A stretch of 64,000 bases of DNA from Podospora comata (taxonomy: Eukaryota > Ascomycota > Sordariomycetes > Sordariales > Podosporaceae), in contig CP071494.1 in assembly GCA_017354895.1 (NCBI GenBank), forward strand, positions 2,790,001 to 2,854,000, in the 5' to 3' direction. This document shows positions 11,347 to 23,216 of the stretch, in pieces. A model generated the notes under the pieces. The model ran no database searches. It was not told the origin of the DNA and saw only the letters and a program-made list of their open reading frames with translations. The translations under genes were made by a program, and so were the position numbers. Each line of letters begins with the position of its first letter. Positions within the stretch are counted from its first letter, which is position 1.

Positions 11347-12365
11347 TTAAGGCCCAGCCCGATTGGCATTCGGCGCAGCCTCACTCCAAACCGGCCCACC
11401 AGGAGCCACATATTGTGTCTGCCCCTGCTGAATCCTCCACAGCTCAGCCAAGATCTATTAGAATACCTGTCAGCCTCAAATCCGCCACCAGCATACATCA
11501 TCCTCAATAGACTTACACCAGGGTCCTCGGGCTTGTAAGCACCCGGCAGAGCAATTCCTGCAGGCAATTGCGTCGTCCCACCTTGCGTCACCCGAATCTG
11601 AGTGCAGCTTGGATAGAACTGCGCGCCCATCCTCGTCCCTGCAACGTGCAGGCCCAAAATCTCGTGACGAAGAAGATATTCACCCGGAGCTAGCTTCGGT
11701 GGGATAGTGACGGACCACTTGGCGCCTTGTTCGCGAAGGAGGTCGGAGGCCCAGGGCGGATTACCTTGCGGGTTGTAGGAGAGCTGCTCGATCTTGACCC
11801 AGACGTTGCCGGTGTCGCCTTTGAAGGTCTTGCAATCGTTGTTGGCACATTTGGCGAGGTAACTGGGAAAACAGCCGTTAGGCGAAGATGGGATCAGTGT
11901 TAGAATGGGGAAGCTTACGTGAATACGGGGCCACTGTGGGAAGATCCCCATTGATCCCAGTTGAAAGTTCTAAGACAGTTGTGGTAAGTTGGGATGGACT
12001 TTGACAATAGACAAGAAATACATTAGCACTTACACTTTGTCACCAGCCTTGAGCTCGATGATGCCCTGAGCTGGAATATTTCCACCAGCACCACACCTGG
12101 CGTATCATCAGCGGCCTAAAAGTCAAAGTCAGAAGTGGGAGATGGCTTGGACATACGTGATATTATTCGTCGTAAAATCGGGCACCGGTCCATTGTTGGC
12201 AAGCTGTCGTGCATAGCGGACAGGAGGAGGGTTCACGTAGTTGTCCTGTCCAACCTGCCACGCGAGATAGTTCTTTCCGTCCACGGTGATGCTCTTCAGG
12301 AAGCCATGTCCTGATACAAGGCTTGCAAGGCCAACGACCAGGGCCACAGTTGAAAGAGGTGTCAT
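11347..12365 (-). CDS. AA9 lytic polysaccharide monooxygenase (formerly GH61)
   Basis: Copper enzyme that oxidatively cleaves cellulose outside the cell, 258 residues in five exons. The signal peptide ends at SG, so the mature protein begins HGF, giving the N-terminal histidine of the copper brace. The second copper histidine lies in SSHSGPVFTYLA, the active-site His in LLRHEILGLH and the axial tyrosine in AQFYPSC. Exons: 12365-12157, 12096-12034, 11969-11919, 11862-11517 and 11454-11347. The last acceptor (ctaatag) is chosen because it restores the family-typical end with QYVAPGGPVW and skips two stops. The short third exon (51 bp) carries the second copper ligand. No CBM1 is present. It sits beside the GH5 cellulase, same strand. 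Confidence 0.92.
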
Positions 12366-14075
12366 TTTTGTGATGTTAATGTCAAGACCTGGGATGTCCT
12401 TCAACTTGAGCAAGGAAAAACCTCAGCAGAAGAACTTGATCGAGAGACAGCCCTCCTTATACCTGGATCTTCCTCAGTCCAAGTTGATCCATGTCCAGGA
12501 GCTGCTGTCATTCCCAGTGTCAATCACAGATCAAAACAGGTCAAGTCCATATTTTGAGACAGTTCGAGAGAGTTGATTGGCCAAGTCACTTCCTAACGGA
12601 GTAGCTCTGTCCGCGGTCGTCAACGCTGTGTTAATCACCGACAAGGAGTCTGAACGGCTCACGACCAGCACCTGACATGTTGGGACACGGCGCTTGGGTG
12701 GCCGTCATTGGAGGGATTTCTTGGATACCGGGTAGCCTCGTTCCCTTCACCAGCCGCAACCGCCACACCCTTGGTGGCGGCCTTGGCCATATCACGATAC
12801 GCTTGACAAGAATGTGGTGGTGAACGGTATGTGTAGTCAAGAGGTGCTCTGGTCATAAGAGGACCACTGATATCGAAACTCAGAAAAGAAGTCACCGAGC
12901 AATATTGTCATCCTGATGAAGATATCTTGTCCTGGCACGCTGATGAAATTGAACGCCGGGACGGTGGTCGTTAGCTGAACCACTTTCGGTCAAAACCATC
13001 AGTCTTTGTGATATCATCATCTCAAGGTCTTCAACAATGAAACACACAATGAGCTAGCAAGCCGTTGTACCGTCTACTATAATCGCCGGTCAGCGTTCAA
13101 ACTTTGTCATGAGATGTCAACCCCAGCTTGTGCTACGCCAGATGATGGCTACAAATCGCGCATATAGGTACTCGTCGTTGGCCCGAAAAAAACGTGCCAA
13201 ACATGCACCTTCACCCCCCTCTCAACTTCTCGAAGATTGGAAAACGGGCCGGCCTGATGCCAGACTGGCGCGTGGATGGTTCGTGGAACGCTGAAGATGC
13301 ACGGCGCCAAGACTTCAAGTTGGCGGACACATTGATCCACACTTGACGTGCTGTGGGGCCATGTCTCCACCTTCCCCATCCCCGCAATCTTTCGTCTTGA
13401 ACCAAACAGAGGGCGGCGTCGACATGCAGCCAAGCTCGCACAAAGCATCTTCAACATGGAGCTCGTGATGGAGACTCATCCGTGATCCTTCCTCGGGATG
13501 GATGGAGTGAACCCCACGGCAACCCACCTCGTAAACCCGTCGCATCCGACCCGAGGATGAAGCATGAGATGCCGCCGGGTATTCTGCCAGCCATAAGACG
13601 GTTGATGGCAATCACGGAACACGCATCGGGACATCAAATCGACCCCTCATGAAGGGCGGGGTAGCACACACCCCCCCTAAGAGGCACCGTGCAGTGCAGG
13701 AAGCAGGGACAGATGGAGTGGAGAGGAACTGAAAGGGATGTTTAATACCAATGACCCCTCTGCCAGCCCTCCACTGCCCTGTGGGACAAGAGAAATCTCT
13801 TTCCTTCCACTCAATTCATTGTTTTGACAGCAGACGACCAAGTGCTGCTGATGTTGCGCAAGCACAACAGACAGGACCGTGAGACTCCTCCAACAAAGCC
13901 TCCGTCCCACACCCAGTCGTCCACGTCGTCCTCCCTTCATTGCGCCTGCTCCGCCGACCTCGCTACCTACCTTTGGTGTCATTGTTTTCAGAAGCCAACC
14001 CTGCCCTGAATGTGAACAAATGACCCAAAGATCCTCGATCTTCCTCGATAGCGTAACGGGCCGCGCGCAGACATA
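12366..14075. other. 1.7-kb intergenic region
   Basis: AA9 promoter side on the left and the transhydrogenase promoter on the right. Several overlapping open frames on both strands have no recognisable product and do not join across introns. Nothing else seen. Confidence 0.45.
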
Positions 14076-17000
14076 ATGTCGAGGTCCTTGCTCCAGCCGG
14101 CGCTGGCTTGCAACACCGCATCTTGCATGCCTCGTCCCTACCAACGCTCGCGCCCCGTTGAACGCGCCTCTAGGCCGTCATTGACAGCAGTAGCTTGTGT
14201 TTTCGGTGAGCCGCCACGCTAGACCCCCACGCCCATCCGTTGAAGTTTGTTCCTTTTCATTTTTGTGAGCCATTGAACCTAATTCGACCTGACAGACTTC
14301 GCCCCAGTCCGCGCTGGCAATGGCAGCACCGCCGTGATCTCACAAAAGGCGTGGCACAGCACGAGAACTGCCGGGAGTGATCGGCCGAGTTCGGCCTCGT
14401 TGAGTCTTGCTCTCCCGAAGGCTCAACCGCTCCAGCTCGTCCGCCATGCCTCCGTTTTGTCCGGCATCCCGGCTAAGCCGTCGGCAAGGAGCCCAATGGC
14501 AGCGTACTCCACCGAGGCAACGGCAGTTCTGCCGCCGACCACCCCGTACTCCAAGCTGACTGTGGGAGTGCCCCGCGAAATATACCCAAACGAGCGCCGT
14601 GTGGCTCTCACCCCTCAGAATGTTGCCCTCCTGCTCAAGAAGGGCTTCTCCCAGGTTCTTGTTGAGAAAGGTGCTGGTGCCGAAGCCGATTTCCTGGACG
14701 ATGCCTATGCCGCCGCCGGTGCTACCTTGGTTGACGATGCTTCTGCTGTCTGGAAAGGTTCAGACGTTGTGCTCAAGGTCCGAGGGCCAAGTGCGGAGGA
14801 GGTTGATCTGACACGAGAAGACCAGACCGTTATCAGCTTCCTTCAACCGGCCCAGAACAAGGCACTCGTGGAGAAACTCGCGGCTCGCAAAGCCACCTCA
14901 TTCGCTATGGATCTTATTCCCCGTATTTCTCGAGCTCAGGTCTTTGACGCCCTCAGCAGCATGGCCAACATTGCTGGGTACAAGGCGGTGCTCGAAGCAT
15001 CCAACAACTTTGGTCGTTTCTTAACTGGTCAGGTCACTGCTGCTGGTAAAATCCCGCCCTGTAAGGTTCTCGTCATTGGTGCCGGTGTTGCTGGCTTGAG
15101 CGCAATTGCAACTGCAAGGAGACTCGGTGCAATCGTTCGTGGATTCGACACTCGGCCTGCTGCAAAAGAACAGGTTCAGTCGCTTGGCGCCGAGTTCATC
15201 GAAGTTGAGATCGAAGAGGATGGCTCTGGTGCAGGCGGTTACGCCAAAGAGATGTCGAAAGAGTTCATCGAGGCCGAGATGAAGCTTTTTACCGAGCAAG
15301 CCCGTGAAGTGGACATCATCATCACCACCGCCCTGATTCCTGGAAGACCTGCGCCCAAACTCATCACCAAAGCCATGATTGAGATCATGAAGCCTGGATC
15401 TGTTATTGTCGATCTTGCTGCTGAGGCTGGTGGAAACTGCGAAAAGACCGAACCCGGAAAGCTGATTACCTACAAGGATGTCAAGATCATTGGTAAGTCG
15501 TGGCACGGGAGCAGTACCCGAGGTTGCTCGTGACTAAAGTAAGACAGGTTACACCGACTTCCCCTCTAGGCTACCGACCCAATCTTCAACTCTGTACTCG
15601 AACAATATCACCAAATTCTTCCTGTCCATGGCACCGAAGGATAAGGAATTTGGCATCGATCTGAAAGACGAAGTCGTACGCGGCGCTATTGTGACACAAC
15701 AAGGCCATATTCTTCCGCCAGCACCCCGACCAGCACCTCCCCCTGCTCCCGCCGCTGCCTCGACTGCCGCAAAAGAAGCCGAAGTCGTAGCACTTACACC
15801 ATGGCAAAAGGCAACTCGTGAGGTTTCTCTGATCACTGGTGGTATGGGCTCGGCTGTCGCATTGGGCAAGTTCACTACTCCCTTGTTTATGGGCAACGCC
15901 TTTACCTTTGCTTTGGCCTCTCTCATCGGATACCGTGTTGTCTGGAACGTCGCTCCTGCCTTGCATTCACCTCTCATGAGTGTGACCAACGCCATCTCTG
16001 GAATGGTCGGCGTTGGTGGTTTGTTCATTCTCGGTGGAGGATACTTGCCTGAAACGATCCCTCAAGTCTTTGGTGCCGCCTCTGTCCTGCTCGCTTTCGT
16101 CAACATTGGTGGTGGGTTCGTCATCACAAAGCGCATGCTCGACATGTTCCGCCGTGCTACTGATCCTCCCGAGTACCCGTGGCTTTATGGAATCCCGGCC
16201 CTCGTGTTTGGAGGTGGCTTCATCGCTGCGGCCTCGAGCGGAGCTGCAGGCCTTGTTCAAGCTGGCTATCTTGTGAGCTCGATCCTTTGCATCACCTCTA
16301 TTTCGGGTCTTGCATCGCAAGCAACTGCCCGTATGGGAAATATGCTGGGTATTTTGGGCGTCGTGTCCGGTGTTCTCGCTTCCTTGTTGGCAGTCGGCTT
16401 CACCCCTGAAGTTCTCACTCAGTTTGGTGGTCTTGCTACGATCGGAACAATCTTGGGCTTCCTCATCGGCAAGCGCATCACCCCTACCGATCTTCCTCAG
16501 ACTGTGGCTGCCCTGCATTCCGTGGTCGGCCTTGCTGCCGTCTTGACCAGTATCGGAAGCGTTATGGCTGATGTCACTGACCTCTCGATGCTTCACATGG
16601 TAACTGGCTATCTTGGCGTCCTCATCGGCGGTATCACCTTCACCGGATCGATTGTTGCCTTCATGAAGCTTGCCGGTAAGATGTCCTCTAAGCCGCTTCG
16701 GCTGCCAGGTCGTCATGCCGTCAACGCCGGTCTACTCAGTGCGAATGTGCTCACCATGGGCACGTTTGTCACCATGGCTCCTGGTGCCCCTCTGATTGCC
16801 GCCGGTGCCCTTGCTGCCAACACCGTACTCTCGTTCATCAAGGGTTACACCACAACTGCAGCCATTGGTGGTGCCGATATGCCTGTGGTCATTACCGTCC
16901 TCAACGCATACAGCGGCTTTGCGCTGGTCGCTGAGGGCTTCATGCTGAACAACCCTCTCTTGACCACAGTTGGAGCACTCATTGGCGTCTCCGGTTCCAT

Positions 17001-17746
17001 TCTTTCTTATGTCATGTGTGTTGCTATGAACCGTTCACTTGTCAACGTTCTGTTCGGAGGAATCTCGGCGCCCACCACCAGCGACTACAAGATTGAAGGG
17101 AGTGTGACACAGACCAATGTCGAAGAGACAGCTGACGCCCTCACCAATGCCGAGTCCGTCATCATTGTTGTTGGGTATGGCATGGCTGTTGCCAAGGCGC
17201 AATATGCTATCTCGGATATCACCCAAATGCTTCGGTCCAAGGGCATCAAGGTCCGCTTCGCCATTCACCCCGTTGCTGGTCGCATGCCGGGCCAGTGCAA
17301 CGTCTTACTTGCTGAAGCCAGCGTTCCGTACGATATCGTGCTGGAAATGGATGAGATCAATGACGACTTTGGAGAGACGGATGTAACCCTTGTTATTGGC
17401 GCCAATGATACAGTCAACCCGATTGCCTTGGAGCCTGGTAGTCCGATTGCTGGAATGCCCGTCTTGCATGCGTGGAAGAGCAAGCAGGTGATTGTCATGA
17501 AGAGAGGGTTGGCTAGTGGATACGGTGAGTTTGATGGGACTCTTCTGTGGCTGGGCCCGATGACTGACGATTGTTAGCTGATGTCCCGAACCCGATGTTC
17601 TACATGCCCGGCACGAGAATGCTGTTTGGCGATGCTCGTGTGACCACTGAAGGTACGACCCTCTCTTATTGCTCCATAATTCCATCGCTGACAAAATCTT
17701 GCTACATCTAGCCATCAAGGCAGCTATCGAAACTCGCTTCAAATAA
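14076..17746 (+). CDS. NNT: mitochondrial proton-translocating NAD(P) transhydrogenase
   Basis: Inner-membrane enzyme coupling hydride transfer from NADH to NADP+ to proton entry, supplying matrix NADPH. About 1,137 residues in five exons: 14076-14205, 14296-15492, 15548-17524, 17578-17652, 17712-17746. The start at 14076 adds a basic, Ser/Ala/Arg-rich presequence, as expected for mitochondrial import. Domain I (NAD-binding) begins at [19 protein letters not shown] and contains [11 protein letters not shown]. Then come a proline/alanine linker ([15 protein letters not shown]), the membrane domain II with a dozen or so helices, and domain III binding [37 protein letters not shown] and GANDTVNP. 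The fused dI-dII-dIII single chain is the usual fungal and animal arrangement. Intact. Confidence 0.95.
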
Positions 17747-18463
17747 AAGGAGGGAAAGAAAGAGGGTCGTTTTCTGCGCTGCTTTTGACTTTTCTTGCCT
17801 GAAAAGATACGCCTTCATTGCCCGTATATACGTCCTGCAACAACCCTTTTTCCTTATAATCTTTGCCTTGTCTTCAGAATTGGGAATTTTGCTTTGCTGA
17901 TAGAGCAAGAGAGCTGTCGATCTCTTTGAGGTGTTTGCATTTGCATGCATATGCGTTGGTCTGTTAGACATGTATGCGAGAGAGTGAAGTAGAGGAGATG
18001 ACAAGGAAGACGTCCGTACCTGATTTTTTAATCAATGCTATTTTGACAAAGCAGCATGGCTCGATATGCGACATTTGAAAGAGAAACAAACAAGGCTGGG
18101 GACAAGTGCCTCCCAGGCGCGACTTAGGCCCAATAAGTTGGGTAGGCTGCGTGACTGCCACAACCTGGGTGTAAAGGACTTTGTAGGGGAAGGAGCAGTC
18201 GGTCTTGTGGAGGAAAGGAGCACTCGGTCTCGGAGACAAGAATGTGCCCCCACTGGAATAACCAGCGGGAGCACAGAAAATAGCGACTACAAAGTCAGCA
18301 GCTTAGGCTTTTTCTTCTTCTCTTACTCTTCGGCTAACAGCATGCTCATCGACCCTTCAACCGCCAGGCTTTTGAAAAGGCATCGCAGTTTCTCTCTCTC
18401 TGCCTGACTTTCCCTTCCCCTCACCACTATGTCCCCATTTTACCGAGACCCACTGACGACACG
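17747..18463. other. intergenic; transhydrogenase 3' region and 2EXR gene promoter
   Basis: No gene supported. The ~150 bases before 18464 are pyrimidine-rich (tctctctc near 18392), as is usual for a fungal leader. Confidence 0.45.
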
Positions 18464-19368
18464 ATGCCACCCAAGAGAAAGCGCGCTGAGGAGGAGCAGG
18501 ATGCTGTCGAGGGCCATTCCACCGATTCGACGTCTGGAGACATCTTTTCGACTTCCTGTCACACCCTTTCGACTCCTCATGACAGTTCTTCGATTCCCCA
18601 AGAGGACGTTTCGACTCCCCATGAAGACGTTCCAACTCCCCATGAAGACGTTCCAACTCCCCATGAAGACGTTCCAACTCCCCATAGTATCCTTTCGGCT
18701 GGTCACACAAATTCAGTCGCCGACATCCTCTCGACTGATAGTGCCCTCTCGACTCCTCTGAATACCACTTTCAGCCTTCGCAAGCTCCCCATTGAACTTC
18801 GCTTCCTCGTCTACCACCATACCTGGGAGCCTCGTAAGGTGACCATCCGTAAGCCAGGTTTCAAGAACAACTTACCCGCGACGCTATTCGTCGACAAGGA
18901 AAGTCGTGATGAGACCTTGAGACATTACCATCTGTATATTACCAAGTACATTTCCCCAGTGGAACGCAAGTATGGCTATATCAATCCCAATCTGGACACA
19001 CTCCATGTCCGCATGCCTCGGACCTTTCCGCCTATGCGTCACCCTCTTGAGATATGTATCCCAACCTTGTTGGAGATTGGAAAGCCGGTCCTGAGTGTTT
19101 GCCTGAATCCGGGCACAATGGACGAATTGCCGGTCAAGAAATGGCTTTTTGAGAGATCGGGGCTCAGGGGTATCATTGCGGAGGTGGATATTGCTGCAAC
19201 TCGTCCACCTCGTGGTCCTAGGTACGCTACGATATAACCAAGATCTAATAGCATTGAGTTTTTTTTTTCTTGCAAAGATTACACCCTCGGTTGATTGAAC
19301 GGTGGTTGCGGATGGCTTCTCTCTTGATCAGGGCCTGCGGCTGGCTTCAGGTAACAGAGTTTGAGTGA
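18464..19368 (+). CDS. 2EXR-domain protein with N-terminal heptapeptide repeats
   Basis: About 282 residues in two exons (18464-19221 and 19278-19368). It starts with a basic, nuclear-signal-like MPPKRKR, then a Ser/Thr/Pro-rich region with tandem copies of P-T-P-H-E-D-V (21-bp units around 18608-18687), then the 2EXR domain from about residue 100: FSLRKLPIELRFLVYHHTWEPRKV, the ATLFVDKESRDETLRHY helix and YINPNLDTLHV. 2EXR proteins are a large, expanded family of unknown function in filamentous ascomycetes. The second exon is inferred from a clean donor (AGGTACGC) and acceptor (TGCAAAG) that extend the protein with an amphipathic helix ending LQVTEFE; without splicing, a stop follows at 19237. 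Confidence 0.8.
18608..18687 (+). repeat. 21-bp in-frame tandem repeat
   Basis: Three near-perfect and one diverged 21-bp unit (cccatgaagacgttccaact type) encoding the heptad PTPHEDV inside the 2EXR gene. The first unit differs at a few bases. The identity between units suggests recent expansion, so copy number may vary between strains. Confidence 0.85.
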
Positions 19369-20348
19369 TGAATCAATCGATGCGAAAGAGCAAAAGAACG
19401 ACGAACAACTGTGCTCACTAAGAAGTCTTCTGATACGTTAGTTAAAAGTCGATCGGCTCTCCCAACAAAACAGGCTGACTTTGTATTTTTCTCAAATCTC
19501 ACATTAAACTTTCCAGTCTTGAAGCGTTTCAGTGATGAGAAGGCATCATAATTGACCTACCAAGCCTGGATCCGGATATTGTTCCATAACAGCCATGAAT
19601 GGATGGTTACGGCGATGGATCAAAGTAGGTATACTATGGAACGAGGGATTGATGTAGTATTTCTTGAGCAGACTACAAGGGCGTTGTTTAATGACAGCAT
19701 ATTGGTCAAGTTGGTAGCAGGCCTATGGTAGGCTGGGTAGAGTGGAAGCTGAATTATGTGCTCTTTGGGTGTGTTAGTGGTTATGAGATGCCCCATTTGA
19801 GAGCTCTTCAATTGGTCAAAAGGCTTGTAGTGCAAATACATGCTTCACATCAATTGTCCGGGTTTTTAATATCAATGTGTGAAATTCTCAGAGGCCTCGA
19901 TCTAAGAAAATGCATCCCTACTGCCCCTGTATTTGCCCAACTGTGCATGCAATGTGCTCTCAATTACCTTTTGCATTATTATGCGATTAGGAAACCAAAC
20001 TTTGTGCTTTTTTACGACATTTTCATTTTCCCGCTCCACTTCCTTTCCCTTTCCCTCTATCCTCCTTTTCAAGCAAGGTGACGAGCATAGCCTAGAAAGA
20101 AAGAATGGGGGCAGATACCAAAGCAAGAGATGGAGAAAGGGCCTATACCGAACAATTTCCAATTAGGGGCAAAGAATCGACTATACCCAAACAGAGTAGA
20201 ACCACAAGAACAAACAGGATGCTTCTGTGAAGTACGTGGGAAGGCGCCGAGCATATCAAACCTAGACAGGGGTCTATTCACCAGGGAAACATTTGTATGT
20301 ACATTTGTCATGCGCTCGTGACGACTCTTTCTCCCAGCCAGCCTTGCT
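19369..20348. other. intergenic, nothing recognised
   Basis: AT-richer than its surroundings. It separates the 3' end of the 2EXR gene from the convergent 3' end of NDUFA12. No supported gene or repeat. Confidence 0.45.
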
Positions 20349-21141
20349 TTACCTAGGGGCGGCCACGGGCTGCCATGACTGGATCTTGGGCTTTGTTCTG
20401 AGATAATATCAGTTTTCTGTGATATGATGGAAATGATAATGAACAAAGAAAGCTCCTTACGTGCTATATGTCTTGAACGCAGCTCTAGTAAAGGTCCTGT
20501 TAGGGATGTGCTCGGTGTTGGCCCAAGGGCGGTTGGCAATGCCGGTGGCGGTGGTGATGGGGTCCTTGTTGGGAGGAGTGTCGACGGAGTAGGAGATCCA
20601 GGCGTGCCACAAGGGCTCAATCTGGCCACTGTTGCAGAGCAAGTTAGACTGATGTTGCGATGGGACCATTAGCGAAACCTACGCATCGTAGTCGTGCTTG
20701 GCATAGTCAACCCATCTGGAGCGGACTGCTCAAGTTGATCAGCACTTCAACCAATGTATATGCCGAAGATAGAAGCCTAGAACATACGGGGAAGTTCATC
20801 CATGTTCTCGTAGAACTTGTTGCCGAACTTGTCGACGCCCACAAGAGTACCGGCCTTGGTGTCACCTGCAGACTACGTCAGTCTCCTCCCATCCTTCCGC
20901 CCTCCATCGTCGATGTGCTTCGAGGCGTACCGATGTACTATTCGTCGGGGGTCGAGGCTATGTTAGCTGTGGCTGAGTAGGCGGGGGACTCGAGGAGGGG
21001 ACGAACGTTGAGTTGATGCCAGTATTCCTAGAGTTGCGCCTGAGGTTAGCTACTGTATTCAGGTTTCTCACGGGTATTGGAGGAGCAAACCTTGAAGCCA
21101 ATCTTGCGCAGATTGCCGAGGGTTCTGGAGAGGTACGACAT
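20349..21141 (-). CDS. NDUFA12: mitochondrial complex I accessory subunit NDUFA12 (B17.2)
   Basis: Small subunit of NADH:ubiquinone oxidoreductase, about 140 residues in seven exons. It starts MSYLSRTLGNLRKIGFK, continues EYWHQLN, then the family hallmark GDTKAGTLVGVDKFGNKFYEN, WVDYAKHDYDAGQIEPLWHAWI and a tail TTKPKIQSWQPVAAPR. The residues YIG between HQLN and DTKAG are encoded by a 7-nt exon at 20931-20937 flanked by introns 20938-21006 and 20866-20930; both have GT/AG ends and good branch sites (CTAAC, CTGAC). Six introns in 140 codons is dense even for this family. The gene is divergent from PGS1 with 358 bp between the ATGs. Confidence 0.92.
20931..20937 (-). other. 7-nt microexon of NDUFA12
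   Basis: Sequence TACATCG on the minus strand, between AATAG and GTACGC. It is the only way I find to join the flanking exons in frame, and it supplies exactly the residues expected between HQLN and DTKAG. Confidence 0.8.
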
Positions 21142-21499
21142 GGTGGGCAAAGGCGAGCGCGGGCCAATTGACCGTGGCTGGATGTGGTGATGGTATCAGT
21201 TGAGGATTGCGGTCGTTGCGGCCAAGCCCAGGCAAGATGGGAGCTCGCTGCCGAACTGACGCCAGTGGGCGGGATTGTGGACCGGCGACTCCCGAGCCAA
21301 TGGGAGAGCTCCAATTACCCCTGCCGCCAAGCCCCGCGTTCCCTGCGTCAGTGCTCTTTTTCGAGATTGTCAACGGTTCCAGGTTGCACCCTATGAACCT
21401 ATGGACTATATAACTATCAGCTCTTTGATCTTCACCCTCTTCCGAACCGCCGCCGATATCACCACCTTTCTTCTCTCTAGTCCCCAGCGCTTCTCGGCT
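21142..21499. promoter_or_regulatory. bidirectional promoter, NDUFA12 / PGS1
   Basis: 358 bp between two divergent start codons of mitochondrial genes. It contains a CCAAT box (gagccaatggg, about 21296-21306), the usual target of the HAP complex that controls respiratory genes, and a pyrimidine-rich leader before the PGS1 ATG. Shared control is inferred. Confidence 0.55.
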
Positions 21500-23216
21500 A
21501 TGCTGACCAGGACTGCCTCACGATGTTCGACTAAGCTTCGGGCTGCCCTCCGACAGCCATCCCTCCGGGTTGCTAAACAACCACCACAATGCCGACGATT
21601 CTCCATGCCCACAGCAAACGCCACTCCCGGCGCGCAGTCCGCTGCCACTTCCAGTGCCGGAATGCTGTCCCCGTTCGTCAGTGAGCTTGACAAGATTGCC
21701 CCATCATTCAGGATCAACGGATCGCAAATTCGGGTTCTCCAATCGCCAACCGAGTTCTACGAAACCCTCAAGGTTGTCTAGCCCCGCCGCCCTCTAGCAG
21801 TCGTTGGGCTCTGACTCGGAAACAGGACAAGATTCGCAATGCGGAAAGACGCATCTTCCTGTCGACACTGTACATTGGGAAGTCTGAGAAGGAACTGGTA
21901 TGTCTTTGTAGCTTGGATCGAGCTTTGCCCTGTCAGTATCTGACAAGTCCAAGATCACTACACTCCAAGAGGCGCTGCGCTCCAAGCCGAACCTCAAACT
22001 CAGCATCCTTACCGACGCCCTGAGAGGCACACGCGAAGCCCCTGATCCATCATGCGCATCACTTCTGGCCCCATTGGTCGAGGAATTCGGCCCAGATCGT
22101 GTTGAGATCCGCATGTACCACACACCGAATCTCACAGGATTCAGAAAGAAGCACATCCCGAAGAGAATAAACGAAGGATGGGGTCTACAACACATGAAGC
22201 TGTACGGCTTTGACGACGAGATCATGATGACCGGCGCCAACCTGTCCAACGACTACTTCACCGACAGGCAAGATCGCTATCACCTGTTTTCGTCCAGGGA
22301 CATCACGGAATACTTTTCCAATTTGCATGATGCCGTATCGTCACTCAGCTTTCGCATCGACCCATCCGACGCCCCTTCCGGCTTCGACATGGTGTGGCCC
22401 AAGGACAACGCCGCCCCATCCCCTCTGGAAGATCACAAGCAGTTTGTCAGAGAATCAACAGGATTGCTGGCAGGTCTCATCTCACCCAAGACTGCGCCGC
22501 TGACCGCCAATGACTCCACGCCATTGGAAAAGCGGGATACATCTGTTTACATGCTCGCCCAGTTCTCGCAATTACTGTCGCCAGACACATCGACAGAACT
22601 CCCGGCCATCACGCATATTTTGAGCACCCTTGCCGCCCCACAATATTCCAAGTCATCTTGGACATTTACCGCAGGATACTTTAACCCTGCCCCATCGCTG
22701 ACCAAGCTCCTTCTGTCAACCGCATCGCAAAATAATACTGTTATTACAGCTTCACCGTATGCCAACGGCTTCTACAAGTCTCCCGGCGTCTCAGGACTGC
22801 TACCAGATGCGTACACACTGCTTGCCCGGCGCTTTGTGCGCGCAGTTCATGAGAAGAAGCTGGACGCATCTACGGTAATGAAAGAGTGGAGGAAGGGTAC
22901 GGTTGGCGAGCCTGGAGCTTGGACATACCACGCAAAGGGTTTGTGGGTGACTCTACCAAACAACAATGGTCCATCCATAAGTCTGATTGGTAGCTCCAAC
23001 TACACTAAGAGAAGCTACTCGCTGGACCTGGAAGCCAACGCTCTCATCGTGACGGAGAATGAGAGTCTGAAGAAACAACTGGCCAACGAGCAAAATTGGC
23101 TGCAAGAAAATACCACGGTGGTCACCCGAGAGGACTATGCCAAGACTGAGCGCCGCGTCGGTCTCAAGGTGCGCATTGCGATGTTGATCGTGCGGCTTGT
23201 GGGAGGTGCCTTGTAA
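21500..23216 (+). CDS. PGS1: CDP-diacylglycerol-glycerol-3-phosphate 3-phosphatidyltransferase (PGP synthase)
   Basis: Mitochondrial enzyme that makes phosphatidylglycerol phosphate, the committed step to cardiolipin; member of the phospholipase D superfamily (eukaryotic PGS1 type). About 510 residues in three exons, with introns about 21776-21827 (GTTGTC donor, GGAAACAG acceptor) and 21899-21956. The N-terminus is Arg/Ser/Ala-rich and acid-free, fitting mitochondrial import. The first HKD motif reads HMKLYGFDD followed by EIMMTGANLSNDYF; the second reads YHAKGLW followed by SLIGSSNYTKRS. Family features KEL-ITTLQEAL and LSILTDALRGTRE are in place. The start at 21500 fits the presequence. Intact. 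Confidence 0.93.

Noticed and set aside
13677-14144. 155-codon minus-strand open frame
   Set aside because: Overlaps the promoter and presequence exon of the transhydrogenase gene and has no recognisable motif.
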